A stretch of DNA of 56,879 bases. It comes from Acidobacteriota bacterium. GTDB taxonomy: Bacteria; Acidobacteriota; Terriglobia; Terriglobales; Acidobacteriaceae. Below, one piece after another: positions 18,925 through 28,721 of this stretch. The stretch is taken from positions 90,182 to 147,060 of the forward strand of contig JABDBE010000001.1 in assembly GCA_013288805.1 (NCBI GenBank), written 5' to 3'. The notes under the pieces were generated by a model. The model made no database searches. It saw only the letters and a list, made by a program, of their open reading frames with translations, and was not told where the DNA came from. The translations under genes were made by a program, and so were the position numbers. Each line of letters begins with the position of its first letter. The first letter of the stretch is position 1.

Positions 18925-19019
18925 GGAGTAAAGAATGTTAGCAGGTACCGTGAAGCGTCGATTGAGCGACCGGCGCCCCCGCCCGTCAACCGTAAAGCAA
19001 CGCCTTCATCGAATCCCGT

Positions 19020-20171
19020 TCAGAAATGATCGTCCATCTTCCGTATACGCTCTTCGTGATGCCCTAACCCGGCCAGACTTCTGGCTTGAATCGCGCGGTC
19101 CCACGGTCCAGCTTCCCAGTTATCTTTCGTCTTCTCGGGATGAATCCACGGAGGCAGAGTGATCAGCAGATTGCGCGCCATGGCAATGGCGTACGGCTCG
19201 TAAAGCGAACGTAAATATGTCAACTTATCGTTAGACTTCGCTACATCCGCGGAATGCAAACCCTGGTCCAGGAGCGCTTGCCGAAGTCTTGCCAGTTCCC
19301 CGTCGCCAAGCCGGTCGGGAGCAAGTGGATCGTACTGCGCATTTACAAGCTGAGCCAGGTCCACCATTGCGTGGCGCGCTATCGCAAACGTCAACTTGGC
19401 TTGCTCTTTCCCGATGCCGTCGACGCCAGCAGAGACTATCGCTGTGGTATCGAGCATCATGGTAAGCGCGCCCAGCCAAGACTGATTAATGTGCTGAGAA
19501 CGAAAAAATCCGAGCGGCGGATAGGAAATATGACTCTCCAACAGTGCAGCCGCCCAATGTTCCCATTCGCGAAAGATATCATCCAGATGGGCGCAACTCC
19601 CGAGCCTTATCAGCATTTCCGCGGCCGTGGGCGGTGAACCGGCTCGCGCATCTAACATGGAAATCTGAATTTCGCGTCTGGAAAACGACGAATAGATCGT
19701 CGGCAAGTATCCGATCACAACACCCAGAAAGCCAAATCCCATGCCGGATTCGAGTACCGCCAGAATACGGGCAAGCTCTGAGGTCGGAATAATGTCCCCG
19801 TAGCCCAGGGTGAAGAAAGTCGAGCCACTCAGATAAATTACCCGTCCGAAGGTGACAGGTTCGTTGCCGATCATGACGTGTTCGCCCGCGCCGTATTGCA
19901 GCAACGCAAAACCGAAGATCAAACCGCAGGCCCAGAGTGCAAGCAGGAAAAGCAACGATAGCGGCCCGAAGTAGCCAAGAAAATTTTCGCGCCGCCCTGG
20001 CGTCTTGATTAGACCTGTGATCTTGCGCCACGGCTTCCAGGTATCGCGGTAGAACCAGACGCTAATACGAAATTTCCGCCGGACACGGCGGGGCAGAACA
20101 ACCGTTTCAAACGCGTCCAACAGGACCGCGAGAATTACGATAATGCCGGAGATGGTGGCGAAAGTAAGCAT
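19020..20171 (-). CDS. Two-helix potassium channel protein (Ion_trans_2 type)
   Basis: The 383-residue protein has membrane segments near 1-18, 70-92 and 130-160. The pore loop contains the potassium selectivity filter TLGYGD (in FTLGYGDIIPTSELARI). The C-terminal 220 residues are soluble and carry no recognised RCK or cyclic-nucleotide domain, so the gating signal is unknown. It lies between kdsD (same strand, 95 bases) and a divergent HugZ-like gene. A role in ion homeostasis is inferred from the filter only. Confidence 0.88.
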   Translation of the reverse strand: MLTFATISGIIVILAVLLDAFETVVLPRRVRRKFRISVWFYRDTWKPWRKITGLIKTPGRRENFLGYFGPLSLLFLLALWACGLIFGFALLQYGAGEHVMIGNEPVTFGRVIYLSGSTFFTLGYGDIIPTSELARILAVLESGMGFGFLGVVIGYLPTIYSSFSRREIQISMLDARAGSPPTAAEMLIRLGSCAHLDDIFREWEHWAAALLESHISYPPLGFFRSQHINQSWLGALTMMLDTTAIVSAGVDGIGKEQAKLTFAIARHAMVDLAQLVNAQYDPLAPDRLGDGELARLRQALLDQGLHSADVAKSNDKLTYLRSLYEPYAIAMARNLLITLPPWIHPEKTKDNWEAGPWDRAIQARSLAGLGHHEERIRKMDDHF

Positions 20172-20257
20172 AGAGAGTGAGTCGTGGCGAAAATGGTAGC
20201 AGATTTCGAGAATTCTTCAGCCTTCATGCGATTATGTAGTGTGCCAGGAGATTGGTA

Positions 20258-21055
20258 ATGACTTCTTTATCCCTCGGAAAACATGCCAGCGGCGGCCCAG
20301 CTACTACGGACCAGCCTCCAGTCCCCGAGCCTGCCTTCGCTGAGCGTGCGCGCACGCTGATGTATCTGGGTCGCATCGGCAGCCTCTCGACCTTGTCACG
20401 AAAACAGCCGGGGTTCCCTTTCGGATCGGTCATGCCTTACGGATTGGACGATCGTGGGCGGCCCATCTTTCTCATTAGCACCATGGCCATGCATACGCAA
20501 AACTTGCAGGCCGATCCACGCGCCAGCCTGCTCGTGACCCAAGCTGATGCCAGCGGCGATCCGCTCGGCGCATCCCGTGTCACGCTGGTGGGGAGTGCGC
20601 TGCCTATACCAAAATCAGAGGGGCTAGCGGCGAGAGAGCTCTACCTGCAACGTTACGACAACAGCAAGTATTGGGTCGATTTCGAAGATTTTTCGTTCTA
20701 TCGCATGGATGTCGTCGATATTTATTACGTGGGAGGCTTCGGCGTGATGGGCTGGGTTTCCGCATCGGAATATGACGGAGCTCAACCCGATCCCCTTGCG
20801 GACTCGTCCGCCGAAATCATCCAGCACATGAACGCTGACCATACCGATGCGATGGTCCTGATTGCACGAGCATTTGCGGGCATAGACTCGCATGAGGCCG
20901 CGATGACCTCCGTCGATCGTCTCGGTTTTCACGTGCGCCTAAAAACCCAGGACGGCATGCGCGGAACACGCATCGCATTTTTGCGCGAAGCGCGCAATCC
21001 GAAAGAAGCTAGAGACGTTCTGATAGAGATGGTGCAGCAGGCGCGTCAAAAGTAA
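20258..21055 (+). CDS. HugZ-like haem/FMN-binding split-barrel protein with DUF2470
   Basis: The frame opens with TTG at 20252, but the ATG at 20258 has AGGAG eight bases upstream and is the better start (265 residues). Residues about 25-165 form a pyridoxamine-5'-phosphate-oxidase-like split barrel (ARTLMYLGRIGSLSTLS, then DPRASLLVTQ). Residues about 180-260 are the DUF2470 domain (IIQHMNADHTDAMVLIARAF). In HugZ, which degrades haem, this second domain carries the haem-ligand His. The H in MNADH is in the matching place. It may be an iron or haem handling enzyme, or a simple FMN protein. Substrate unproven. Confidence 0.82.
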   Translation: MTSLSLGKHASGGPATTDQPPVPEPAFAERARTLMYLGRIGSLSTLSRKQPGFPFGSVMPYGLDDRGRPIFLISTMAMHTQNLQADPRASLLVTQADASGDPLGASRVTLVGSALPIPKSEGLAARELYLQRYDNSKYWVDFEDFSFYRMDVVDIYYVGGFGVMGWVSASEYDGAQPDPLADSSAEIIQHMNADHTDAMVLIARAFAGIDSHEAAMTSVDRLGFHVRLKTQDGMRGTRIAFLREARNPKEARDVLIEMVQQARQK

Positions 21056-21112
21056 TCAATGTTGGCTACGCGATCGATACGGCTTTAAAACCGAAAATCT
21101 TAATTCTTTTTC

Positions 21113-21127
21113 CGGAGGCCTCTGTTG
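21113..21127 (+). promoter_or_regulatory. Ribosome binding site deciding a TTG start for kdsC
   Basis: GGAGG at 21113-21117 lies seven bases before TTG at 21125. No ATG or GTG precedes the conserved DVDGTMTDG motif in frame, so the TTG is the most probable start. Confidence 0.7.
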
Positions 21128-21682
21128 GCTCGTGTTCTCAAAATATCTCCCGCACTCAAGAAACGCGCGGCGCAAATCAGCCTCATCCTCATGGACGTCG
21201 ACGGCACCATGACCGATGGCAGCGTGACCTTGTTCTCACAAAACGACGGCACCGCCCTGGAAATAAAAACCTTTGACGCGCATGACGGCCAGGGCCTCAC
21301 CCTCGCGCAAACCGCCGGCCTGCGTACCGGCTGCATAACCGGTCGCGAAAGTGCCGCGCTGCTGCGCCGCGCCCATGAAATGAAAATGGAATTTATTTAT
21401 ATGAAGCAGCCGGTGAAAATGCCGGCCTACGAAGAAATCATTCAAAAAGCGGGCGTATCCGATTCTGCAGTCGCGTTCATCGGCGACGATCTTCCGGATA
21501 TCCCTTTGCTCCGTCGCGTCGGGCTCGCCGTTGCCGTAGGTGATGCCGTCCCCGAGGTAAAAAAAGTCGCGCACTACACCACAAAGGCCCTCGCCGGCCG
21601 CGGCGCAGTCCGCGAAGCCATCGAACTCGTTCTGAAATCCAAAGGCATCTGGGAAGCAATGATTGACAAAGCGCGGGCGTGA
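21125..21682 (+). CDS. kdsC: 3-deoxy-D-manno-octulosonate 8-phosphate phosphatase
   Basis: The 185-residue HAD-superfamily phosphatase has the nucleophile motif DVDGTMTDG (about residues 23-31), motif III lysine in KMPAYEEI, and motif IV GDDLPDIPLL. It lacks a cap domain, which is typical of KdsC tetramers. It releases phosphate from Kdo-8-phosphate to give free Kdo. It starts with TTG behind a strong ribosome binding site. The gene is convergent with kdsA, one base between their stops, and pairs functionally with kdsD and kdsA in the same 5 kb. Confidence 0.93.
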   Translation: MARVLKISPALKKRAAQISLILMDVDGTMTDGSVTLFSQNDGTALEIKTFDAHDGQGLTLAQTAGLRTGCITGRESAALLRRAHEMKMEFIYMKQPVKMPAYEEIIQKAGVSDSAVAFIGDDLPDIPLLRRVGLAVAVGDAVPEVKKVAHYTTKALAGRGAVREAIELVLKSKGIWEAMIDKARA

Positions 21683-21683
21683 A

Positions 21684-22505
21684 CTAGGGAGTTGACCGGG
21701 CAGCCTGAAGCCCCCCATGCACCGCCAGCAATTCTTTGAGCAAGCCGCGCAACTGTGTCGACGGGAGCGCGTTGGCTCCGTCCGACTTGGCTTCTTTCGG
21801 ATTGTCGTGAACTTCCAGGAAAACACCATCCACGCCCGCCCCAACAGCCGCGCGAGCCAGCACCGGGATAAACTCCGGTTGCCCACCGCTGGACGGCGCG
21901 CCATCTTCGTCTCCATGGGTGGCCGAGGGCAACTGCACCGAATGCGTCGCGTCGAAAACTACCGGCGCGAACTTCCGCATGATGGCGAGCGATCGCATGT
22001 CGACAACCAGATTGTTGTAGCCGAAACTGGACCCGCGTTCAGTAAGAAAAATTCGATCGTTGCCCGCGGTGCGGCATTTTTCTACGGCATGCTTCATGTC
22101 CCACGGCGAAACAAACTGGCCTTTCTTGATATTCACCGCCCGCTCAGTCATCGCCGCGGCGATAATCAAGTCGGTCTGGCGGCAGAGGAAAGCCGGAATC
22201 TGCAGCACGTCGGCGACTTCCGCGACCTTAGCGACGTCCGCCGTTTCGTGCACATCCGTCAGCACCGGGACGTGAACTTCATCTTTAACTTTCTTGAGAA
22301 TGCGCAAACCCTCCGCCAGTCCCGGTCCGCGAAAGCTGCGCACGGAAGTGCGATTGGCTTTGTCGTAAGAAGCCTTAAAAATAAACGGAACGTTAAGCGC
22401 CCGAGTCACGCCCTTAATCACTTCCGCCATAAACAACGCATGCTTCTCGCTCTCAATGACGCAAGGCCCCGCGATGAGAAATAAATTCCCGGAGCCGATA
22501 CGCAC
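21684..22505 (-). CDS. kdsA: 2-dehydro-3-deoxyphosphooctonate aldolase (Kdo-8-P synthase)
   Basis: The enzyme condenses arabinose-5-phosphate with phosphoenolpyruvate. Family motifs are present: [11 protein letters not shown] near the N-terminus, [12 protein letters not shown], and the late DGVFLEVHD. The listed start is a GTG at 22505 (273 residues). The frame stays open upstream and reads [13 protein letters not shown], like the usual KdsA N-terminus, and a GAGG lies before a CTG at 22532. The true start is therefore probably about nine codons upstream at a non-standard codon. It is transcribed after pyrG with a palindromic hairpin between them. Confidence 0.93.
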   Translation of the reverse strand: MRIGSGNLFLIAGPCVIESEKHALFMAEVIKGVTRALNVPFIFKASYDKANRTSVRSFRGPGLAEGLRILKKVKDEVHVPVLTDVHETADVAKVAEVADVLQIPAFLCRQTDLIIAAAMTERAVNIKKGQFVSPWDMKHAVEKCRTAGNDRIFLTERGSSFGYNNLVVDMRSLAIMRKFAPVVFDATHSVQLPSATHGDEDGAPSSGGQPEFIPVLARAAVGAGVDGVFLEVHDNPKEAKSDGANALPSTQLRGLLKELLAVHGGLQAARSTP

Positions 22506-22547
22506 ACCCTCGACTTGGAAAGAAATTGCCAGCGAGAAATCCTCAAC

Positions 22548-22623
22548 CGCCGAGATCGCCGAGAAAAAATGATCTTATATCTTTAAGAGGCCAGCGCCTT
22601 ATTCTTCCTCGGCGATCTCGGCG
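22548..22623. repeat. Inverted repeat between pyrG and kdsA
   Basis: Arms of 16 perfect bases (22548-22563 and 22608-22623, CGCCGAGATCGCCGAG) extend to 23 bases with two mismatches if the A/T-rich inner ends are included. The loop is about 30-45 bases. The element follows the pyrG stop and ends next to the kdsA ribosome binding region. It may reduce read-through or mask translation of kdsA, or it may be a dispersed intergenic repeat. Confidence 0.65.
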
Positions 22624-22656
22624 CCCTCGGCGGTAAATCCTTCGAATGCGCCAGCT

Positions 22657-24342
<1,686 letters not shown>

Positions 24343-24588
24343 TTAAATTGTCTTTGAAATTTTGTGCAGGATGGGTGCACGAACAATTATGCCAGAAATG
24401 GAGGGGCGTGGCTAGGTGGTTTTCTTGAAATCTACTCTTCTACTGTTCAGGGTGCCCCGTTCAAGCTTCGCTTGGGCGGGGTTTTCCGAACGCGAGCCGT
24501 CGACACGATTCCCAGTCGTTCCCGCCGCTACACCACATCCGCTAACTTCTTCACTACATCGCCTGCCCGCATCATAATATGGAAGACC

Positions 24589-25557
24589 GTGAATGCAAGG
24601 AATAGAGCTCGCGTCGGCGTGGCGTTGGCCGCCCTATTCGTCCTGGCGATTCCTGTCTTTGCCCAACAATTGGCCAAGCGCTTAATCCTGAAAGACGGCT
24701 CCTACCAGCTGGCCACCAAGTGGGAAGTGAAAGGCGACCGCGTCCGCTACCTCAGCGCGGAGCGCGACGAATGGGAAGAACTGCCCAACTCGCTTGTAGA
24801 TTGGGCCGCCACCGACAAATTCGAGAAGGATCGCGCTGCGGGAGTTCCCACCCCAGAGGCGGTGGAAATCGACAAGGAAGTCGAAGCCGAACGCCGCGCC
24901 GAGGAGGCTAGCACTCCGCAGGTCGCGCCCGGCCTGCATTTGCCCGAAGACGGCGGAATGTTCCTGCTCGATACTTTTCAGTCCCAGCCGCAACTCGTTC
25001 TTCTGCAGCAGAACACGGGTGAAGTCAACCGCAACACGAAGACAAACATTCTGCGCTCGGCGATCAATCCCATCGCCAGCGGCAAGCAGACCATTGAACT
25101 CGATGGCCTGCACGCCAGCGTGCAGGCGCACGCGACCCTGCCTACGATCTACATCAACTTTGATCAGGATCAAGGTTCAAATGCGAGTTCACAGCAGGGA
25201 TCGCAACAGCCGCAGCAACCGCAGCAACCGGAACAGCCCTGGGATCGTTACCACATAGTTCGGGCACAGCCGAAGAAAGGCAACCGGATTATCGGAGATA
25301 TCAAAATCAACCCGTTGGGAAAAGCCAAGCAGGAGCAGAACCTGGTTCAAACCACCTCGCTAAAGCTCGCTGGAGGCTGGATCAAGATCACGCCTGTGAA
25401 TGCGCTTGAACCGGGAGAGTACGCGGTCGTCGAGATGTTAGGCAAGGAAGGAATGAATACGTACGTCTGGGATTTCGGATTGAACCCTGCGGCCCCAGCA
25501 AATGCCAATGCGTTGCAGCCCAAAGCGCCAGTGGCGCAGCCGGACAAGCCGAAGTGA
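24589..25557 (+). CDS. Secreted hypothetical protein with Gln-rich linker
   Basis: The frame opens at 24364, but a GTG at 24589, preceded by GGAAG, begins a clear signal peptide (VNARNRARVGVALAALFVLAIPVFAQ), giving 322 residues. The next segment (LILKDGSYQLATKWEVKGDRVRYLS) resembles the start of small beta-rich secreted domains. A Gln/Ser-rich linker occupies about residues 195-220, followed by another beta-rich part and a Pro/Ala tail. Function not recognised. The gene converges on the decarboxylase gene with two bases between stops. Confidence 0.65.
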   Translation: MNARNRARVGVALAALFVLAIPVFAQQLAKRLILKDGSYQLATKWEVKGDRVRYLSAERDEWEELPNSLVDWAATDKFEKDRAAGVPTPEAVEIDKEVEAERRAEEASTPQVAPGLHLPEDGGMFLLDTFQSQPQLVLLQQNTGEVNRNTKTNILRSAINPIASGKQTIELDGLHASVQAHATLPTIYINFDQDQGSNASSQQGSQQPQQPQQPEQPWDRYHIVRAQPKKGNRIIGDIKINPLGKAKQEQNLVQTTSLKLAGGWIKITPVNALEPGEYAVVEMLGKEGMNTYVWDFGLNPAAPANANALQPKAPVAQPDKPK

Positions 25558-25559
25558 TC

Positions 25560-26987
25560 CTACATTGCTTCTTGCTGAATCCTGCTCCACGCGCGCTCGA
25601 CGTGGCGTTCCATGGTGTTGGTCTGGCCGACGCAAAATCTTAGTGTGAACCGGTCGTTGAGACGGGTGTGGGTCAGGTAGAGGTCTCCGCTGCGATTCAG
25701 CCGGTCCATCAGCTTTTGATTTATTTCGTCCCCGCCCTTGTGACGGAAGCAGACCAGGTTGAGCGGCGCAGGCGCTGCGATTTCGAAACGAGAATCGTTT
25801 CTGACCCAGCCTGCGAACTTCTGAGCGAGTTCAACGTGACGCCGAACGTGATATTGCAAGCCTTCGATGCCATAGTGCCGAATTACAAACCAGAGTTTAA
25901 GCGCTCGAAAGCGGCGACCGAGCGGAATCTGCCAGTCGCGATAGTCAAACACCGCGCCCGATTCCGTGGCCTTGTTGCGCAAGTATTCCGGCAGAATGCT
26001 GAGGGTCTTGATAAGAGCCTTGCGATCGGCAACGTAGAAGCAGTTGCAGTCGAAGTTGGTGAACATCCACTTATGCGGATTGAAAGTGTAGCTGTCAGCC
26101 AGTTCGACTCCACGATGAGTATGCCGGAACTCGGGACACAGCGCAGCCGTTCCCGACATGGCTGCGTCGACGTGAAACCACAGGTTGTTTTCCCGGCAGA
26201 TGCGGCCAATTTCCGGCAGTGGATCAATCGCATTCGAGGAAGTCGTGCCAATCGTTGCGCAAACGAAGCAGGGAAGAAGACCCGCGTCGCGATCGCTTTT
26301 GATTTGCCGCGCCAGCACGTCCGGACGCATGGCGAAGTTCTCATCGACATCGATCAGTCGCAAATTGTTCAAGCCAAGCCCGGCGATCTGAACATCCTTT
26401 TCGATGGAAGAATGCGCTTGGGAGGACGTATACGCGACCAGCTTTCCATCGCAGCCACGTTTATTGCTGGCGAAATTAGTAGCGCGTTCCCGTGCGGCTA
26501 ACAACGCGCACAACGAAGCGCTCGACGCGGTGTCCTGGATCACGCCGCCGCCGCTGCTGCCGGAGAGAAATTTCGGCGGCAGCTCGAGCATTCCGACCAG
26601 CCAATCGAGGACATGCGTTTCCAATTCCGTGCAGGCGGGACTGGTCGCCCAAAGCATCCCCTGCACTCCCAGCCCCGACGAAAGCAGATCGCCAAGGATC
26701 GCGGGACCCGATGCGTTGGCAGGAAAGAAAGCGAAAAAATTCGGTGACTGCCAGTGCGTTATGCCTGGAACAATTAATTTTTCGACATCTCCCAGGATCG
26801 CGTCGAAAGATTCGCCTCTTGCCGGAGGATTTGCTGGCAGGGAGGCTCGAACCTGACCCGGCTCCGCGCGCGACAGCACAGGATACGATTCAATGCGTGC
26901 AGTGTAGTCTGCAATCCAGTCCACGACCGCGTGGCCATGTTTGCGGAACTCATCGGGAGTCATGTGGAATGCTTTCTCGTCAGCCAT
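25560..26987 (-). CDS. Pyridoxal-phosphate-dependent aromatic-L-amino-acid decarboxylase family protein
   Basis: The 475-residue group II decarboxylase has the lysine that binds PLP in SYTFNPHKWMFTNFDC and the Asp partner in FHVDAAMSG. The N-terminal MTPDEFRKHGHAVVDWIADY is the typical start of aromatic amino acid decarboxylases, and TSPACTELE (near residue 115) is in the expected place. Family enzymes convert tryptophan, tyrosine or DOPA to amines, and close relatives can be aldehyde synthases, so the exact substrate is not fixed. The protein is complete and not in an obvious operon. Confidence 0.92.
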   Translation of the reverse strand: MADEKAFHMTPDEFRKHGHAVVDWIADYTARIESYPVLSRAEPGQVRASLPANPPARGESFDAILGDVEKLIVPGITHWQSPNFFAFFPANASGPAILGDLLSSGLGVQGMLWATSPACTELETHVLDWLVGMLELPPKFLSGSSGGGVIQDTASSASLCALLAARERATNFASNKRGCDGKLVAYTSSQAHSSIEKDVQIAGLGLNNLRLIDVDENFAMRPDVLARQIKSDRDAGLLPCFVCATIGTTSSNAIDPLPEIGRICRENNLWFHVDAAMSGTAALCPEFRHTHRGVELADSYTFNPHKWMFTNFDCNCFYVADRKALIKTLSILPEYLRNKATESGAVFDYRDWQIPLGRRFRALKLWFVIRHYGIEGLQYHVRRHVELAQKFAGWVRNDSRFEIAAPAPLNLVCFRHKGGDEINQKLMDRLNRSGDLYLTHTRLNDRFTLRFCVGQTNTMERHVERAWSRIQQEAM

Positions 26988-27059
26988 TCGGTCTCCGAAT
27001 TCTTAAACTACTCGCGATCCCTTGGTGAAGCTTCGTGTCTTTGTGTTTAAGCCTTTCGT

Positions 27060-27824
27060 TTACGAAAGCTGCCCGTAATAGACGAGCGTGTTGTAGTCAA
27101 GCGATACACGGTCGTTGATCTGATGTTCGTCGAAGATCCGTTGTAGCTCTCGTAACATTGGTTCATAGTTTTCGTGTTCCGGCGTTGGCGTGTACGAGGA
27201 AGACAAGAGGCGGCCTTCAAGGCCTGCGTAGTCAACTTCCTGGCGCATTTCGAGTGTGCTCAACTCAAACGGCGTTGGCGAGAAAAAGCCGGCGATCTCA
27301 GCCGTTGTGCGTTCGTGGCGGACTTCTTCGTAGTCCGTACCATACGTCAGCAGTAGTTGCTCGTATTCGCGAAGAAAAGAAGTCGAATCGGTGCGGCGCT
27401 CGTTCCACAAAAGCACGCACCAGCCACCAGGCTTGAGGATGCGGATAAACTCGCCACGAGCCTTTTCGCGATCGAACCAATGTGCCGCTTGCGCGGCCGT
27501 GACTATTTCTACGCTATGGTCTGGAAGCGTCGTCGCTTCCGCCGTTCCGGCAACGCTGGTGAATCGTGGATAACTCCGCAAGAACTCTTCTCCTGCTCGC
27601 CGCATTTCAGCGTTAGGTTCCACGGCGAACACGCGGTTACCATTTTCCAGCAGCATCTGAGTGAAGATGCCTGTGCCAGAGGCGATGTCCGCGATCACGG
27701 ATTCGGTCGCGAGATCGCAGTCCTTCTTCAGGAGGTTAAGAACTTCACGTGGATATCCCGGACGGTAGCGCACATAATTGTCAACTCGGGAAGAGAAGCG
27801 TTGCGTAGCATTCTGGACTGGCAT
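27060..27824 (-). CDS. SAM-dependent methyltransferase, class I (UbiE/Methyltransf_11 type)
   Basis: The 254-residue protein has motif I (VIADIASGTGIFT) that binds S-adenosylmethionine. An acidic residue (VEPN) follows at the end of the second strand, and the post-motif IV ILKPGGWCVLLWNER is also present. The N-terminus (ATQRFSSRVDNYVRYRPGYP) is typical of a widespread group of small-molecule methyltransferases. Substrate unknown. It lies between the decarboxylase and the VapBC pair on the same strand, 72 bases from the former. Confidence 0.85.
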   Translation of the reverse strand: MPVQNATQRFSSRVDNYVRYRPGYPREVLNLLKKDCDLATESVIADIASGTGIFTQMLLENGNRVFAVEPNAEMRRAGEEFLRSYPRFTSVAGTAEATTLPDHSVEIVTAAQAAHWFDREKARGEFIRILKPGGWCVLLWNERRTDSTSFLREYEQLLLTYGTDYEEVRHERTTAEIAGFFSPTPFELSTLEMRQEVDYAGLEGRLLSSSYTPTPEHENYEPMLRELQRIFDEHQINDRVSLDYNTLVYYGQLS

Positions 27825-27868
27825 GCTTCCAGTTTATCGCTTTCGTGGCTGCTGTTTGCGGGGGAACA

Positions 27869-28267
27869 TCAGCGCCACACGGCGACCCGCATTACATCGA
27901 AGTGGTGATCGTAGGTCCACACTTCCAGCCCTAGCCTGCCGGCCAGCGTAGCCACGAGCGCATCGAACAGAGTGATGGATTGGTCCTTCAACGATTGCAC
28001 CCTGACAAGCGCGTGCCGATAATCCTCTGCGCTCGGATTGACGAGAGCGGCGCCGGCCATGTCTTCCAGCCAGTGCAAGGCTGCATTTTCGCCCAGACGA
28101 AACAGCACCAGTGTGTAAGCCTCGAGCAAGGTTGGATAGACGACCATAACCTCACGGTTCTCATCGGCAAGCCTGCGCAGTTCTCGGCGGGCCCGCTTGT
28201 GGTGGGCGTCGTCGGGATCGGCGGCCGCATAAAGCGGCCCAGTGTCGGCCAATACTGCGGGTCTCAC
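27869..28267 (-). CDS. vapC: PIN-domain toxin (VapC type)
   Basis: The 132-residue protein has the acidic residues of a PIN nuclease: D8 in LADTGPLYAA, E in LLEAYTLV, D in FDALVATLA, and D in YDHHFD. VapC toxins cut tRNA or rRNA. The start overlaps the antitoxin stop by four bases (ATGA), which couples their translation. The family fold is complete. Confidence 0.88.
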   Translation of the reverse strand: MRPAVLADTGPLYAAADPDDAHHKRARRELRRLADENREVMVVYPTLLEAYTLVLFRLGENAALHWLEDMAGAALVNPSAEDYRHALVRVQSLKDQSITLFDALVATLAGRLGLEVWTYDHHFDVMRVAVWR

Positions 28268-28506
28268 TTATGCGTCTCGGCTATATGGCGGTCGTGGTGT
28301 TGACTGACGTCAGAACGTCCGCTTCCGCTGCCTGCTGGCGTAATCGCGAGCGTCCGCCGCGTTCGTAAGAATCCTCGCTCGCCCAGGTACTGCCGCAAAG
28401 CCGCTTGCACAACGGTGGTCAGCGACGGAGGAGCCTCTTGGGACGCGAGATACTTCTCCATCGCCTTGGCCAAATCGTCAGGAAAAGTCATGGTTGCGCG
28501 TTTCAT
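28264..28506 (-). CDS. vapB: Ribbon-helix-helix-type antitoxin (VapB type)
   Basis: The 80-residue protein starts MKRATMTFPDDLAKAMEKYL, the pattern of a ribbon-helix-helix DNA-binding domain, and ends in an unstructured, charged toxin-binding tail. It should bind VapC and repress its own operon. A 12-base palindrome lies 14 bases before the start codon and a TACAAT-like -10 box sits between. Spacing suggests transcription may start at or near the ATG, making the mRNA nearly leaderless. Confidence 0.82.
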   Translation of the reverse strand: MKRATMTFPDDLAKAMEKYLASQEAPPSLTTVVQAALRQYLGERGFLRTRRTLAITPAGSGSGRSDVSQHHDRHIAETHK

Positions 28507-28512
28507 GAGCTG

Positions 28513-28531
28513 ATTGTATCACCATATGGTG
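28513..28531 (-). promoter_or_regulatory. vapBC promoter and operator
   Basis: CACCATATGGTG at 28520-28531 is a perfect 12-base palindrome. Next to it, on the reverse strand, is TACAAT at 28513-28518, a good -10 box. The palindrome overlaps the core promoter spacer, the usual place for a VapB operator. Confidence 0.6.
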
Positions 28532-28721
28532 CAAATGGTGAGGTTGGTGAAGCGGAGCCCCAACAATTCGCTCGGCAGAGCATCCCAACTTGCGCTCTGC
28601 CCCCGGAATTGAAGCTCTTGGCTAAAGTTTTCGCCCTCTGGCCGACGAATTCAGTGCGCTACTTTTGCTGGCGTTGACGACTACCAGCGTCCGCGGATCA
28701 TGTACACTGGCCTGTTTCACG

